A DNA stretch of 64,000 nucleotides, from contig JADKIW010000001.1 of NCBI GenBank assembly GCA_016721115.1, positions 387,501-451,500 of the forward strand. The letters run 5' to 3'. A program made the position numbers and the translations under genes. Positions 1-9,387 of this stretch are shown in pieces. Within the stretch, counting starts at the first letter, position 1. Every line of letters begins with the position of its first letter. The notes under the pieces were generated by a model. The model saw only the letters and a list, made by a program, of their open reading frames with translations, did not search any database and was not told the DNA's origin. This DNA is from Candidatus Defluviilinea proxima. Lineage in GTDB: Bacteria > Chloroflexota > Anaerolineae > Anaerolineales > Villigracilaceae.

Positions 1-133
1 TTAGAATAATATAGTGAATTCGGGTCCATAATGACGATTTTAGGGCTTGGAAGTGTCAGTGTCAAGCAAGTATAGTAAACAGTCCTTACAGCGAATGCAT
101 GAACAAAAAGGGACATAGATAACAGACTTATCT

Positions 134-139
134 TATAAT
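134..139 (+). promoter_or_regulatory. Putative -10 box for the GH43 gene
   Basis: TATAAT lies 23 bases upstream of the start codon at 163. No convincing -35 hexamer stands 16-18 bases upstream (GGACAT is the nearest), so only the -10 element is supported. An AAAGGA ribosome-binding site follows at about 150-155. Confidence 0.4.
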
Positions 140-162
140 GGGCGCTTGGAAAGGACAAAAAA

Positions 163-1251
163 ATGAAACAATATAAAAATTGGTTGGTTTGTGTGTTCCT
201 ACTCTTATCTGCCTGTGCTCCAGCAGTAACAGCAACAGACACGCCGAAGCCAACCGACATCCCACCCACCCCCACAGAGGAAGTCATGGACATTTTCAAA
301 AAGCCGCTTGTCACGAACATGTATACAGCCGACCCTTCGGCACATGTCTTTGACGGCAAGATCTATATTTATCCATCGCATGATCTGGATCACAACAAAC
401 CAGAAACAGATCAGGGCGACCAGTTCGACATGGAAGACTATCATGTCTTTTCCATGGAGAATATGAACAGCCTGCCTGTGGATCATGGCGAAGTGTTGAA
501 CGTGAAGAACGTTCCCTGGGCCACGATGCAAATGTGGGCTCCCGATGCCACCTACAAGAACGGCAAATATTATCTCTACTTCCCCGCTCGCGATAAGGAT
601 CACATCTTCCGCATCGGTGTAGCAACCAGCGATTCACCTGCTGGTCCCTTCACAGCCGAGCCGAATTACATCCAAGGCAGTTTCAGCATCGACCCAGCCG
701 TCTTCATTGACGATGATGGGCAGGCTTACATGTACTTCGGCGGATTAATGGGCGGCCAGCTCGAAAAATGGAGAACGAACGAGTTCAACCCCGAAGGCAC
801 AGGCCCGCGAGGCAGTGACGTAGCCATTGGCCCGCGTGTTGTAAAACTCTCAGCAGATATGTTGAACTTCGATGGCGCTCCACAAGAGATCACCCTCCTG
901 GATCAATATAACGCCGCCGTACTGGCGGGCGAAGATGACAAACGTTTCTTCGAAGCCGCCTGGATGCACAAGTACAACGGCATCTATTATCTCTCCTATT
1001 CCACAGGTACTACGCATTATCTTGCATATGCCACTGGCGACAATCCCATGGGTCCGTTCAAATTCAGAGGATATATTCTCACCCCGGTCCTCGGCTGGAC
1101 CACACATCACTCCATTGTCGAGTTCCAAGGCAAGTGGTATCTCTTCTATCACGATGCCGAACTTTCAGGCGGCACCACACACAAACGCAACATCAAAGTC
1201 GCCGAGTTGACCTACAACGAAGACGGCACGATCCAGACATTAGACCCGTAA
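163..1251 (+). CDS. Glycoside hydrolase family 43-like lipoprotein
   Basis: A 362-residue secreted lipoprotein: hydrophobic signal ending LLLSAC with lipobox Cys18, then a Thr/Pro-rich linker to about residue 40. The rest has the five-bladed beta-propeller signature of GH43 enzymes (arabinofuranosidase/xylosidase type): Asp57 in TADPSAHVFDG fits the general base, Asp177 in SIDPAVF the pKa-modulating Asp, and Glu264 in FFEAAWMHK the general acid. It is likely anchored outside the cytoplasmic membrane and cuts arabino- or xylo-oligosaccharides; the exact substrate cannot be read from sequence. It stands alone, with no sugar transporter beside it, and is followed by a strong hairpin terminator. 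The family call is firm, the specificity open. Confidence 0.85.
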   Translation: MKQYKNWLVCVFLLLSACAPAVTATDTPKPTDIPPTPTEEVMDIFKKPLVTNMYTADPSAHVFDGKIYIYPSHDLDHNKPETDQGDQFDMEDYHVFSMENMNSLPVDHGEVLNVKNVPWATMQMWAPDATYKNGKYYLYFPARDKDHIFRIGVATSDSPAGPFTAEPNYIQGSFSIDPAVFIDDDGQAYMYFGGLMGGQLEKWRTNEFNPEGTGPRGSDVAIGPRVVKLSADMLNFDGAPQEITLLDQYNAAVLAGEDDKRFFEAAWMHKYNGIYYLSYSTGTTHYLAYATGDNPMGPFKFRGYILTPVLGWTTHHSIVEFQGKWYLFYHDAELSGGTTHKRNIKVAELTYNEDGTIQTLDP

Positions 1252-1271
1252 AAAATCATTCTTATAAAACT

Positions 1272-1315
1272 AAACAAAAATTGGACTGAGTTAATACTCA
1301 GTCCAATTTTTGTTT
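1272..1315 (+). terminator. Intrinsic terminator after the GH43 gene
   Basis: A perfect 19-bp inverted repeat (arms 1272-1290 and 1297-1315, loop TTAATA) with an A-run on the left and a T-run on the right. It lies 20 bases after the stop codon and would terminate in both directions. Confidence 0.85.
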
Positions 1316-1362
1316 ACTACAGAGCGTATAATTCACCAAGATAGTATCTCTGATGGTCACAT

Positions 1363-2193
1363 ATGAAAAAACTATACAAGAAACTTATTCCCTACCCCTT
1401 ACAACATCTATTTAAGAAGATCGCCTATTTTCCCAGCGATTTCATCCAAAGGGTAATCAATCCAAATAGTATGTTGCCGCCCAAGTCTATGATGATGGTA
1501 GGGCCTAAGAACTTTATCAAGGTTGGGCAGGAGTTCAGGGGATATTTCGTCGAGATGGCAGGCCTACAACCAGATCACAAAGTACTCGATATCGGTTGTG
1601 GCGCAGGGCGAATGGCAATCCCTTTGACGGAATATTTATCTGACCAAGGTGGCTACTGGGGCTTTGATAATAGACCTGATGTGATCGAGTGGTGTCAAGA
1701 TCATATCTCGGCAAAACATAAGAACTTTCATTTTGTGCATGGCGATGTATATCATGAGCGTTACAATCCAGACGGGAAGTTGCAGGCTCAGGAGTTCAAA
1801 TTCCCATTCGATGATGGATCTTTTGACCTTATCTTTCTCATTTCCGTTTTCACACATATGCTCCCCTCAGATACGGAAAGCTATACACGCGAAATCTCCC
1901 GCGTTCTCAAACCAGGTGGTAAATGTTTCATCACCTATTTTTTGATAACAGACGACCCGAAAAGCCTGAACCGCTCAAGTGTCTCAAATCTCGACTTTAT
2001 TCATCAAGGAAAAAACTATCGAACGCCAAACAAATCCAACCCTGAATCTGCAGTTGGGTATGACGCGAAATATATCGAGCATATATACCAAGCCAATAAT
2101 CTAAAGATTGACAAGTTTATCAAATACGGAGACTGGTCTGGCAGGGACGATTATTTGGGGTCGCAGGATATTGTCATTGCGAAAAAGAAATAA
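1363..2193 (+). CDS. Class I SAM-dependent methyltransferase
   Basis: A 276-residue protein with the class I methyltransferase fold. Motif I is VLDIGCGAGRMA (Asp76-Gly80 region) for S-adenosylmethionine binding; the acidic residue after strand 2 is in GFDNRPD; the post-motif II/III region is PFDDGSFDLIF and the sub-domain ends at SRVLKPGGKCFITYF. This is the Methyltransf_11/25 type that methylates small molecules, lipids or sugars. A basic, amphipathic N-terminus (KKLYKKLIPYPLQHLFKK) suggests peripheral membrane contact. A TATAAT at 1327-1332 could serve as -10. The substrate is unknown; lying before galE hints at glycan or lipid modification, but this is only context. Confidence 0.8.
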   Translation: MKKLYKKLIPYPLQHLFKKIAYFPSDFIQRVINPNSMLPPKSMMMVGPKNFIKVGQEFRGYFVEMAGLQPDHKVLDIGCGAGRMAIPLTEYLSDQGGYWGFDNRPDVIEWCQDHISAKHKNFHFVHGDVYHERYNPDGKLQAQEFKFPFDDGSFDLIFLISVFTHMLPSDTESYTREISRVLKPGGKCFITYFLITDDPKSLNRSSVSNLDFIHQGKNYRTPNKSNPESAVGYDAKYIEHIYQANNLKIDKFIKYGDWSGRDDYLGSQDIVIAKKK

Positions 2194-2297
2194 TCAAAAT
2201 GATAACCAAAACCCTACCAACCCGTCATGAATCCAGTTTGGGAAACCCTCAATCAGGTACAATTCCAAAAACAAATCTCTTATAAAAAGGTGAAATC

Positions 2298-3278
2298 ATG
2301 AAAGTATTTGTAACAGGCGGGGCTGGGTATATCGGCAGTACCGTCGTCCATGAACTAATCCGTGCAGGCGACTCAGTAGTCGTCTTCGACAATCTCCAAC
2401 AGGGACACCGCGCAGCTGTCCACCCCAAGGCTGAATTCATCCAAGGCGATTTGAAAGATCGCGCTGTCATTGATGCCGCTCTTGCCAAACACAAACCCGA
2501 TGGCATCATGCACTTCGCATCCAACACGCTCGTCGGCGAGTCGATGGAAAAGCCTTTCCTCTATCTCTCTGACAACGTCCGCAACGCGCTCAACCTCATC
2601 GAAAGCGCAGTGGAACATGGTGTGCGCCGCTTTATCCTTTCATCCACGGCCAACTTGTTCGACGACCCTGAAGAAATGCCCATCAAAGCCACCGAGCGTA
2701 TCGTGCCGGGCAGTCCGTACGGCGAATCGAAATACATTATCGAACGCTTCCTGTATTGGATGGATAAGATCTACGACTTCCGCTATGCCGCCTTACGTTA
2801 CTTCAACGCCTGTGGCGCGGCTCATGAGGACCTAGGCGAGATGCATGATCCTGAGACTCATCTCATCCCGTTGGTTTTACAGGTAGCGCTCGGCCAACGT
2901 GAAAAGATCACTGTCTTCGGCGATGACTATCCCACGCCCGATGGAACCTGTGTCCGCGATTATATTCACGTGCTTGACCTTGCCAGCGCGCACATCCTTG
3001 CGCTCCGCGCCCTCGATCAGGGCAGTCGCACGTATAACCTTGGCAATGGACAAGGCTTCAGCGTGGCCGAAGTGATCGAGACCGCCCGCAAAGTGACCGG
3101 GCACCCCATCCCTGCCGTGACAGGTGCCCGCCGCCCCGGTGACCCTGCTACCTTGATCGCCAGCAGTGACGCAATCATGGAAGAGCTCGGTTGGGAACCG
3201 CGTTACCCGAACCTGCAACAGATCATTGAGATGGCCTGGGCCTGGCATGTGAAGCATCCGAACGGGTACGAAGAATAG
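2298..3278 (+). CDS. galE: UDP-glucose 4-epimerase
   Basis: A 326-residue extended short-chain dehydrogenase that interconverts UDP-glucose and UDP-galactose with bound NAD+, feeding galactose use and surface glycan synthesis. The Rossmann loop is TGGAGYIG (residues 6-13), the catalytic set is Ser115/Ser116 in ILSSTANLF and Tyr141-x3-Lys145 in SPYGESK, and the C-terminal half carries the usual YFNACGA, VRDYIHV and YNLGNG motifs of GalE. Length is normal. An AAGGTG ribosome-binding site sits just ahead of ATG 2298. Related epimerases for UDP-GlcNAc or UDP-glucuronate cannot be excluded. The gene ends in a bidirectional terminator shared with the opposing nuo operon. Confidence 0.88.
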   Translation: MKVFVTGGAGYIGSTVVHELIRAGDSVVVFDNLQQGHRAAVHPKAEFIQGDLKDRAVIDAALAKHKPDGIMHFASNTLVGESMEKPFLYLSDNVRNALNLIESAVEHGVRRFILSSTANLFDDPEEMPIKATERIVPGSPYGESKYIIERFLYWMDKIYDFRYAALRYFNACGAAHEDLGEMHDPETHLIPLVLQVALGQREKITVFGDDYPTPDGTCVRDYIHVLDLASAHILALRALDQGSRTYNLGNGQGFSVAEVIETARKVTGHPIPAVTGARRPGDPATLIASSDAIMEELGWEPRYPNLQQIIEMAWAWHVKHPNGYEE

Positions 3279-3284
3279 CGATAG

Positions 3285-3319
3285 AAAAACGGGACTGTGA
3301 TAATCACAGTCCCGTTTTT
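3285..3319. terminator. Bidirectional terminator between galE and nuoN
   Basis: A perfect 16-bp inverted repeat (3285-3300 / 3304-3319, loop TAA) with AAAAA on one flank and TTTTT on the other, placed between convergent galE and the nuo operon. Confidence 0.85.
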
Positions 3320-3331
3320 GATTTTATTTAT

Positions 3332-3364
3332 AGACTTCCGAAGTCTTAAAGACTTCGGAAGTCT
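3332..3364. repeat. Short palindromic repeat
   Basis: A perfect 15-bp inverted repeat (3332-3346 / 3350-3364, loop TAA) built on AGACTTCCGAAGTCT, where each arm is itself nearly palindromic. It has no T-run, so it looks like a dispersed palindromic element, not a terminator. It ends 7 bases before the nuoN stop codon. Confidence 0.7.
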
Positions 3365-3371
3365 GCATTAT

Positions 3372-4827
3372 CTAGAACAATTTCAACAACGCTTCGCTTG
3401 CCCATGCGAAGAGGGGTTTCGGCACGAGGCTGATGAGTACAGTAAGAACCGCGGTCAGGCCGGTGGCTAGGCTAAGCCACGTTTCACGTTCGATGGCAGG
3501 ATCGCCGTCTTTCATGTACATGGTGACGACAACGCGCAAATAGTAAAACGCGGATACAAGCGAGGTCAATACGCCAATGATGGCAAGCCAGATAAAGCCA
3601 CCATCGATCACGGATCGGAAGAGGTAGAACTTACCGACCATGCCGAGCGTGGGAGGAAAGCCGATCAACGAAAGGATGAAGACTGTCATTGCAGCAGCAA
3701 GAGCAGGATATTTCTTGCCCAAGCCAGCATAATCTTCAATTGCAAGCCCTTTACCTTCTTTCTGTTCAAGAGCAATGACCACACCCCATGCACCGAAGTT
3801 GGTCACGGCGTAGGCTACGAGATAGAACAAGCCAGCGGCAATAGCGGTGGATGCGATCTGAGAATCAGGATTACCATATGGCACGAAGGCCATGAGGATG
3901 TAACCTGCATGCGCAATGCTGGAATATGCCAGCAGGCGTTTGATGTCTGTTTGGGAGACGGCGATGAGATTGCCAACGATCATCGTCACAGCGGCCAGAC
4001 CCCAGAGCACATCGGTCATATCTGTGGCAATGGATGGGAAAGCTGTGGCAAAGACTCGGAGCAATGCGGCGAAGCCTGCGATCTTGGCGCCAGATGACAT
4101 AAAAGCGGTGACGGCTGTCGGCGCACCTTGATAGACATCAGGCGTCCACATGTGGAAGGGAACAGCCGCGACCTTGAAGCCAAAGCCCACAAGGAGGAGA
4201 GCAGCCCCAATGGTCAGGAGCAGGCCTGAGGTCCCGTTTGAGGCGGATTCAACGATGGCGGCGAGGCCGGTAGCACCGGGTCGCTCCAAAGACCAGGGCA
4301 GTGCCGTAGACGACGAATCCCGTAGCAAAGGCACCGAGCAGGAAGTATTTCATGCCTGCTTCTTCTGATTCCACTTTGGGGCGGGCAAACGCCGCGAGAA
4401 CGTAGAGCGGGATGGAGAGCAATTCAAGCGCGAGGAAAACGATGATGAGGTCGGCGGCTTGCGCCATGAGCATCATGCCTGTGACGCTGAAGAGCAGGAG
4501 CGTGTAATATTCGCCGCGTTCGATGCCCATGCGTTTGACATACCCATAAGCAAGGGCGATACCAAGCAAACCGCTGACGAGGAGCAGGGCGTTGATGAAG
4601 GTCGAGAAGCCGTCGAGCACAACCATGTTGTTGAAACCGACTTCTTCTTTACCGATCTGTGCCAGAGTAAAACCGAGTGTGATGGCAAGCCCAAGTACAG
4701 AGAGTAATGCGGTGATACCTTTGCGGCCCTTCGGAATGAAGAGGTCTACAAGCAGGAGGACACATGCCCAAACGGTGAGCAGGAGATAGGGTGTGAGTAC
4801 TTCGTAATCAGTTGGTGTTAGGGTCAT
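3372..4827 (-). pseudogene. nuoN: NADH-quinone oxidoreductase subunit N, split by a single-base frameshift
   Basis: Proton-pumping membrane subunit of complex I (antiporter-like). The 5' part (4249-4827) reads normally to VVYGTALVFGAT and then runs into a short nonsense tail ending at 4249; the 3' part resumes in the next frame with GATGLAAIVESASNG and reads to the stop at 3372. Removing one base from the GGG at 4278-4280 restores one 484-codon frame, the usual NuoN length. Conserved features are kept on both sides (FLALELLSIPLYVL with the trans-membrane Glu, and VPFHMWTPDVYQGAP). Last gene of the nuo operon, 18 bases after nuoM. Either an assembly or sequencing indel or a true recent mutation; no slippery site was seen. 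Confidence 0.85.
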
Positions 4828-4845
4828 GGCATTAGCTCTTGGCGG

Positions 4846-6354
4846 TTAGCCAATGGGTAACATATCAACGAGATGTTGCACGGCAGGGGCCATGAGGTCG
4901 AAGAAGGGTTTCGGGTATAGACCGATCCAGAAGATGAAGATGAGCAGGGGCAGGACTGTGATGATCTCGCGCACGTTGAGGTCGCGGATGGCGTGCCCGT
5001 GTTTCTTGACTTCTTCCACAATCTCGCCTTGCGGACCGAGGAACATCTTTTGGAACATGTAGAGGATGTACACGGCCGCCATGATGACTCCGAGTGCGGA
5101 GAGGATGGCATATACATTATTGTTAATGGCTTTTGAACCAAATGCACCGAGCAAAATGGTGAACTCACCCACGAAGCCGTTCAAGCCAGGGAGGCCCATC
5201 GAGGAGAGCGAGACGATCAACATGATCGTACCGAAAACAGGAGTGATCTTCCACAGACCACCATAGACCTTGATCTCACGGGTGTGAGTCTGTTCGTAGA
5301 TCATACCGACGAGAAGGAACAACGCGCCGGTGCTGAGACCGTGGTTGATCATTTGCAAGATGCCGCCTGCAATACCTTCAGGATTCATCGCAAAGAGGCC
5401 GAGCATCACGAAGCCAAGGTGACTGACGGAGGAATACGCGACCAGTTTCTTGACGTCCTTTTGAGCGTAGGAAACCATCGCACCATAGATGATACCGATG
5501 GTCGCGAAGAGGGCTATATAAGGAGCGGCTTTGACAGCGGCTTCAGGGAAAAGCGGCAGGTTGAAGCGGACGAAACCGTAGGTACCCATCTTCAGCAGGA
5601 CACCTGCAAGAATGATGGAGCCAGCAGTCGGAGCTTCGACGTGGGCATCGGGCAACCACGAATGTAACGGCCACATTGGGACCTTGATGGCGAATGCAGC
5701 AGTGAATGCAAGGAAGAGCCACATCTGAACATCAGATGGAACACCTTGTGCGATCAGTTGAGGAACAGAAAAAGTCTTTCCGTAAATTCCCAGGTACAGA
5801 ATGGCGAGCAACATCAAGATGGAGCCAGCCATTGTGTAGAGGAAGAACTTCACTGCGGCATAGATGCGGCGAGGTCCGCCCCAGATACCGATCAGGAAGT
5901 ACATTGGCACGAGTGTAAATTCCCAGAAGATGTAGAACAGGAACAGGTCCTGCGCGAGGAACACGCCCATCATGCCTACTTCCAAAAGAAGGAAGAAGAT
6001 CATGAAATCCTTGACGCGGTCTTCAACAGCTGTCCACGTGGAGAGGATCGAGATCGGCGTCAGGAACGCGGTGAGCAAAACAAGCAGGATGCTCAAGCCA
6101 TCCAAACCGAGATGGTATTGGATGTTCCAGCCAGCGACGGTGATCCAGTCATATTTGGCGACCAGTTGCAATTCCACGTCTGATGCGTTGAATTGTGTTA
6201 GCACCCAAAGGGAAATGGCAAACGTCACCAGTGTCGCGCCGAGCGCAGTCCAGCGCAATGCGGACTTTCGGTCACTGGGAATGAAGAACAGGACCAACAC
6301 GCCCACGAGGGGGAAGAAGGTCAGTAGCGTTAGCGGTTGCAGGAAAAAATTCAT
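4846..6354 (-). CDS. nuoM: NADH-quinone oxidoreductase subunit M
   Basis: A 502-residue, about 14-helix antiporter-like subunit of the membrane arm of complex I, which moves protons during NADH oxidation. Family motifs are visible: WEFTLVPMYFLIGIWGG (the buried helix-5 Glu), KVPMWPLHSWLPDAHVEAPTAGSIILAGVLLKMGTYG and the discontinuous helix SHLGFVMLGLFA. Normal length, ATG start. It lies between nuoL and nuoN, with a small hairpin (6371-6392) in the short gap to nuoL. Confidence 0.95.
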   Translation of the reverse strand: MNFFLQPLTLLTFFPLVGVLVLFFIPSDRKSALRWTALGATLVTFAISLWVLTQFNASDVELQLVAKYDWITVAGWNIQYHLGLDGLSILLVLLTAFLTPISILSTWTAVEDRVKDFMIFFLLLEVGMMGVFLAQDLFLFYIFWEFTLVPMYFLIGIWGGPRRIYAAVKFFLYTMAGSILMLLAILYLGIYGKTFSVPQLIAQGVPSDVQMWLFLAFTAAFAIKVPMWPLHSWLPDAHVEAPTAGSIILAGVLLKMGTYGFVRFNLPLFPEAAVKAAPYIALFATIGIIYGAMVSYAQKDVKKLVAYSSVSHLGFVMLGLFAMNPEGIAGGILQMINHGLSTGALFLLVGMIYEQTHTREIKVYGGLWKITPVFGTIMLIVSLSSMGLPGLNGFVGEFTILLGAFGSKAINNNVYAILSALGVIMAAVYILYMFQKMFLGPQGEIVEEVKKHGHAIRDLNVREIITVLPLLIFIFWIGLYPKPFFDLMAPAVQHLVDMLPIG

Positions 6355-6370
6355 GTTCTATCCTCATTAC

Positions 6371-6392
6371 GCTCTTTCAGGGTTGAAAGAGC
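6371..6392. repeat. Intercistronic hairpin between nuoL and nuoM
   Basis: GCTCTTTC and GAAAGAGC form an 8-bp stem with a 6-base loop in the 44-base gap between nuoL and nuoM. There is no T-run; it may affect mRNA stability rather than terminate transcription. Confidence 0.4.
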
Positions 6393-6398
6393 AAGAGA

Positions 6399-8552
6399 TT
6401 ACTTCAAAATAATATATCCAACGATAAGGACGACGCCCAACAATACAGACAACGCATACGAGCGCACGAATCCGTTCTGGACCTTACGCATGGTCGCCGA
6501 TAAAGATTGCGTTGCTGTGCCCAGCCAGTTCGCAATACCGTCAATGCCTTTTTGATCGGCATACTCATTGAGGGCAATACTGCTTACCCAACTGTACGTC
6601 CCCGCAATGACCGTCTCATGGACAAAGTCATGCCAGAACTTCCAGTCGATCACATCCGCAAGGAATTCGGATAATTTCGCAAACGGAGTGATGATGATGG
6701 CTTGATAGATCTCATCCACATACCATTTGTTTTCCATGCCTGTGAACAAAGCGCCAAGCGGTTTCTTCAATGGGTCGATCTGACCAACCTTGAGTGGGTT
6801 GCGTCCGTAGATGAGCCATGAAATAAAGATAGCCGCAAGAGCAAGAAGAGTAGAGATCACAGCGACGCTCATCACGAACTCACCCGGATGGATCTCGATG
6901 GTGTGTTCCAGCCATGCTGTCAAAGTATGCAGACCGGGCAAGTTCAACGCCCCACCAACAACGGACAGGAATGCCAGCACCATCAACGGTACCGTCATCA
7001 CTTTGGGACTTTCCTCTGCATGTGAGGCCGCTTCATGACGCGCCTCGCCAAAGAAGACCATCCAAATCTGACGTCCCATATAGAAAGCAGTGAAGAACGC
7101 AGCGATGGTCAATAACACATACACACTGGTGAAACCTTCCTTGAAGGCATCCGCAAGGATTTCATCCTTCGACCAGAAACCAGCGAACGGGAAGATACCA
7201 GCGAGTGCCAAAGTCCCGATCATATAGAGCCAGAACGTGACGGGCATGGTCTTGCGAAGCCCACCCATGTTACGCATATCACCAGGGTCGAACACTTCAT
7301 GATGCTCTTCTTCGTGGTGTTCTTCCTTCTTATTATTTTTCTTTTTGCCTTTTCCATGGTCATCATGATGGGCATGTGCGGCGTGATGATGTCCGCGTTC
7401 CATACCGAGGATGACAGAACCAGCTGAAAGGAAGAGCAAAGCCTTGAAGAAGGCGTGTGTAATCAAGTGGAACATGCCAGCGGCAAATGCACCCATACCG
7501 ACCGCCGCCACCATGAAACCAAGTTGTGAAATGGTCGAGTAAGCCAGCACCTTCTTGATATCATATTGACCGACGGCAATGGTCGCGGCAAAAAGCGCCG
7601 TAGCCGCGCCAACCAGCGCAACGATATTTTGCGCTTGCGGTACGAGCGTGTACAACTCCGCCGAACGTGTGACGAGGTATACGCCTGCGGTCACCATCGT
7701 CGCGGCATGGATCAAGGCTGAGACCGGTGTTGGGCCCGCCATCGCGTCGGGCAACCAAATGTACAGCGGGATCTGTGCTGATTTACCAGCCACACCCACG
7801 AGCATACACAGTGTGATCGCGACAATCACATTCTGACCTTGCTGGGTAGCCGCCAATTCCTTTGCAGCTTCAAAGACATGATCAAATTGGAAACTGTGAC
7901 CGAGGAACCAGTACATCAAAAAGCCAGCGATGAGGAAACCAAAGTCGCCGACGCGGTTGGTGATAAAGGCTTTCTTCGCGGCATTTGAGTTTGCCCATGA
8001 GGGTCGCGCGAGCGTGTCCATCTCATACCAGAAGCCGATCAAGAGGAAGGAGCAAAGCCCCACGCCCTCCCAACCGACAAACAACATCAGGTACGAGTCA
8101 CCGCTCACGAGCACCATCATCGCGGCAATGAACAGGTTGAGAAAAACGAAGAAGCGGCCGAACCGACCTTCGTCATGTTTGAAGCGGACGTCTTCGTGCA
8201 TGTATCCGATGGCGTAAATGTGGATGAGAGTCCCAACGCCTGAAACGACCAACATCATCGTGGTGGATAATGAGTCGACGCGGAAAGTCCAATCGAGAGC
8301 AAGGTCGCCGATGTGGATCCACTCTGCGAAAGGCACGCTCACAGCGTGACCTCCGCCCGCCGCGACCGAATATGCCAACAGCACGCTGACAACGAAAGCC
8401 GCGCCCGAGGCAACGCTTGCTACGGTTCCGATGATTGTTTCACTGAACCTGCGGCCAAAGATGATGTTGATCAGCAAACCAATGACCGGAAAGAACACCA
8501 GCCACGGCGCTAAAAAGAAAAATCCTGAAGGAGTTGCTTCGCTTAAGAACAT
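6399..8552 (-). CDS. nuoL: NADH-quinone oxidoreductase subunit L
   Basis: A 717-residue antiporter-like subunit with the long lateral helix at the C-terminus, at the distal end of the complex I membrane arm. Motifs include FVGWEGVGLCSFLLIGFW, GKSAQIPLYIWLPDAMAGPTPVSALIHAATMVTAGVY (in part) and ISQLGFMVAAVGM. The family is usually about 610-700 residues; the extra length here is mostly a charged His/Lys/Glu-rich insertion at about residues 383-421 (DNA 7290-7405), in a loop facing away from the membrane, with clusters such as GHHHAAHAHHDDHGKG and EEHHEEEHHE. It follows nuoK by 2 bases and is translated from ATG. Confidence 0.94.
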   Translation of the reverse strand: MFLSEATPSGFFFLAPWLVFFPVIGLLINIIFGRRFSETIIGTVASVASGAAFVVSVLLAYSVAAGGGHAVSVPFAEWIHIGDLALDWTFRVDSLSTTMMLVVSGVGTLIHIYAIGYMHEDVRFKHDEGRFGRFFVFLNLFIAAMMVLVSGDSYLMLFVGWEGVGLCSFLLIGFWYEMDTLARPSWANSNAAKKAFITNRVGDFGFLIAGFLMYWFLGHSFQFDHVFEAAKELAATQQGQNVIVAITLCMLVGVAGKSAQIPLYIWLPDAMAGPTPVSALIHAATMVTAGVYLVTRSAELYTLVPQAQNIVALVGAATALFAATIAVGQYDIKKVLAYSTISQLGFMVAAVGMGAFAAGMFHLITHAFFKALLFLSAGSVILGMERGHHHAAHAHHDDHGKGKKKNNKKEEHHEEEHHEVFDPGDMRNMGGLRKTMPVTFWLYMIGTLALAGIFPFAGFWSKDEILADAFKEGFTSVYVLLTIAAFFTAFYMGRQIWMVFFGEARHEAASHAEESPKVMTVPLMVLAFLSVVGGALNLPGLHTLTAWLEHTIEIHPGEFVMSVAVISTLLALAAIFISWLIYGRNPLKVGQIDPLKKPLGALFTGMENKWYVDEIYQAIIITPFAKLSEFLADVIDWKFWHDFVHETVIAGTYSWVSSIALNEYADQKGIDGIANWLGTATQSLSATMRKVQNGFVRSYALSVLLGVVLIVGYIILK

Positions 8553-8554
8553 AC

Positions 8555-8857
8555 CTATCCCTTCAAACTGCTCATCTGGTCCACGTCAATGCTGTGCTTG
8601 GACTTGAAGATCTCAACGATCAAGGCCAGCCCCACAGCGACTTCCGCCGCGGCAACAGCAATAACGAAGAACACGAAGATCTGCCCGCTCAATGATTTGA
8701 TGGCACTGCTGAACGCAACGATCGCCAGGTTGGATGCATTCAACATCAACTCTACAGACATGAAAATGATGAGCGCATTGCGGCGAATAAGAACACCGAG
8801 CACGCCGATGCTAAATAAAATAGCGGAAAGAATGATGTAATACTCAACAGGGACCAT
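8555..8857 (-). CDS. nuoK: NADH-quinone oxidoreductase subunit K
   Basis: A 100-residue, three-helix membrane subunit of complex I that carries proton-path glutamates (SVELMLNASNLAIVAF and AAAEVAVGLALIVEIF). Length and motifs are typical of NuoK. Its ATG overlaps the nuoJ stop by one base (TAATG), which suggests coupled translation. Confidence 0.95.
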   Translation of the reverse strand: MVPVEYYIILSAILFSIGVLGVLIRRNALIIFMSVELMLNASNLAIVAFSSAIKSLSGQIFVFFVIAVAAAEVAVGLALIVEIFKSKHSIDVDQMSSLKG

Positions 8858-9384
8858 TATTTCTGCTCCCCTTTCTCTTTTTTGGTCAACACAATAGCAC
8901 CCACCATTGCGACCAGCAACAAAATGGACGTCACTTCAAAGGGCAGAAGGAATTGGCCGAAGAGAGCTTTACCCAACTCAACCAACGCCTCCGGTTGATT
9001 CACCGCATCACTTGGCGCAAGGACGTCACCAACAGGGCGGGCCTTAGTCAAAAGGAGGTAGGTCGCTTCGGCAACGAGGATGAGGGCCAGAGATGCAGGG
9101 AATAGTGTTTTTCGCCACTCAAATTCGCCAGAAAGTTTCTCGGCGCCGAGCAACATAATGACGAACAGGAACAAGACCATGATCGCACCGGCATACACCG
9201 TCACCTGCGACATGGCAATGAACGGCGCGCCAAGCAACAAATAGAAGACTGCCACTGTGACAAAGTTCAACACAAGGAACAACGCAGAGTAAACGGCATT
9301 CTTACTAAGCAACATACCCATCGCAGTGGCGATGGCAACGAGGGCAAGAATAAGGAAGAGTATCAGATCACCAGACATGGGCAC
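8857..9384 (-). CDS. nuoJ: NADH-quinone oxidoreductase subunit J
   Basis: A 175-residue, five-helix membrane subunit of complex I. The family signature VYAGAIMVLFLFVIMLLG (the pi-bulge helix 3) is present near residue 60-78, and the C-terminus ends in a short charged tail. The start may be ATG 9384 or the next Met two codons later. It begins 3 bases after the nuoI stop and overlaps nuoK by one base. Confidence 0.93.
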   Translation of the reverse strand: MPMSGDLILFLILALVAIATAMGMLLSKNAVYSALFLVLNFVTVAVFYLLLGAPFIAMSQVTVYAGAIMVLFLFVIMLLGAEKLSGEFEWRKTLFPASLALILVAEATYLLLTKARPVGDVLAPSDAVNQPEALVELGKALFGQFLLPFEVTSILLLVAMVGAIVLTKKEKGEQK

Positions 9385-9387
9385 TCA

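Noticed and set aside
4270..4290. Programmed frameshifting in nuoN
   Set aside because: The ACC-CGG context is not a recognised slippery site and has no stimulatory stem nearby; an indel is the simpler reading.
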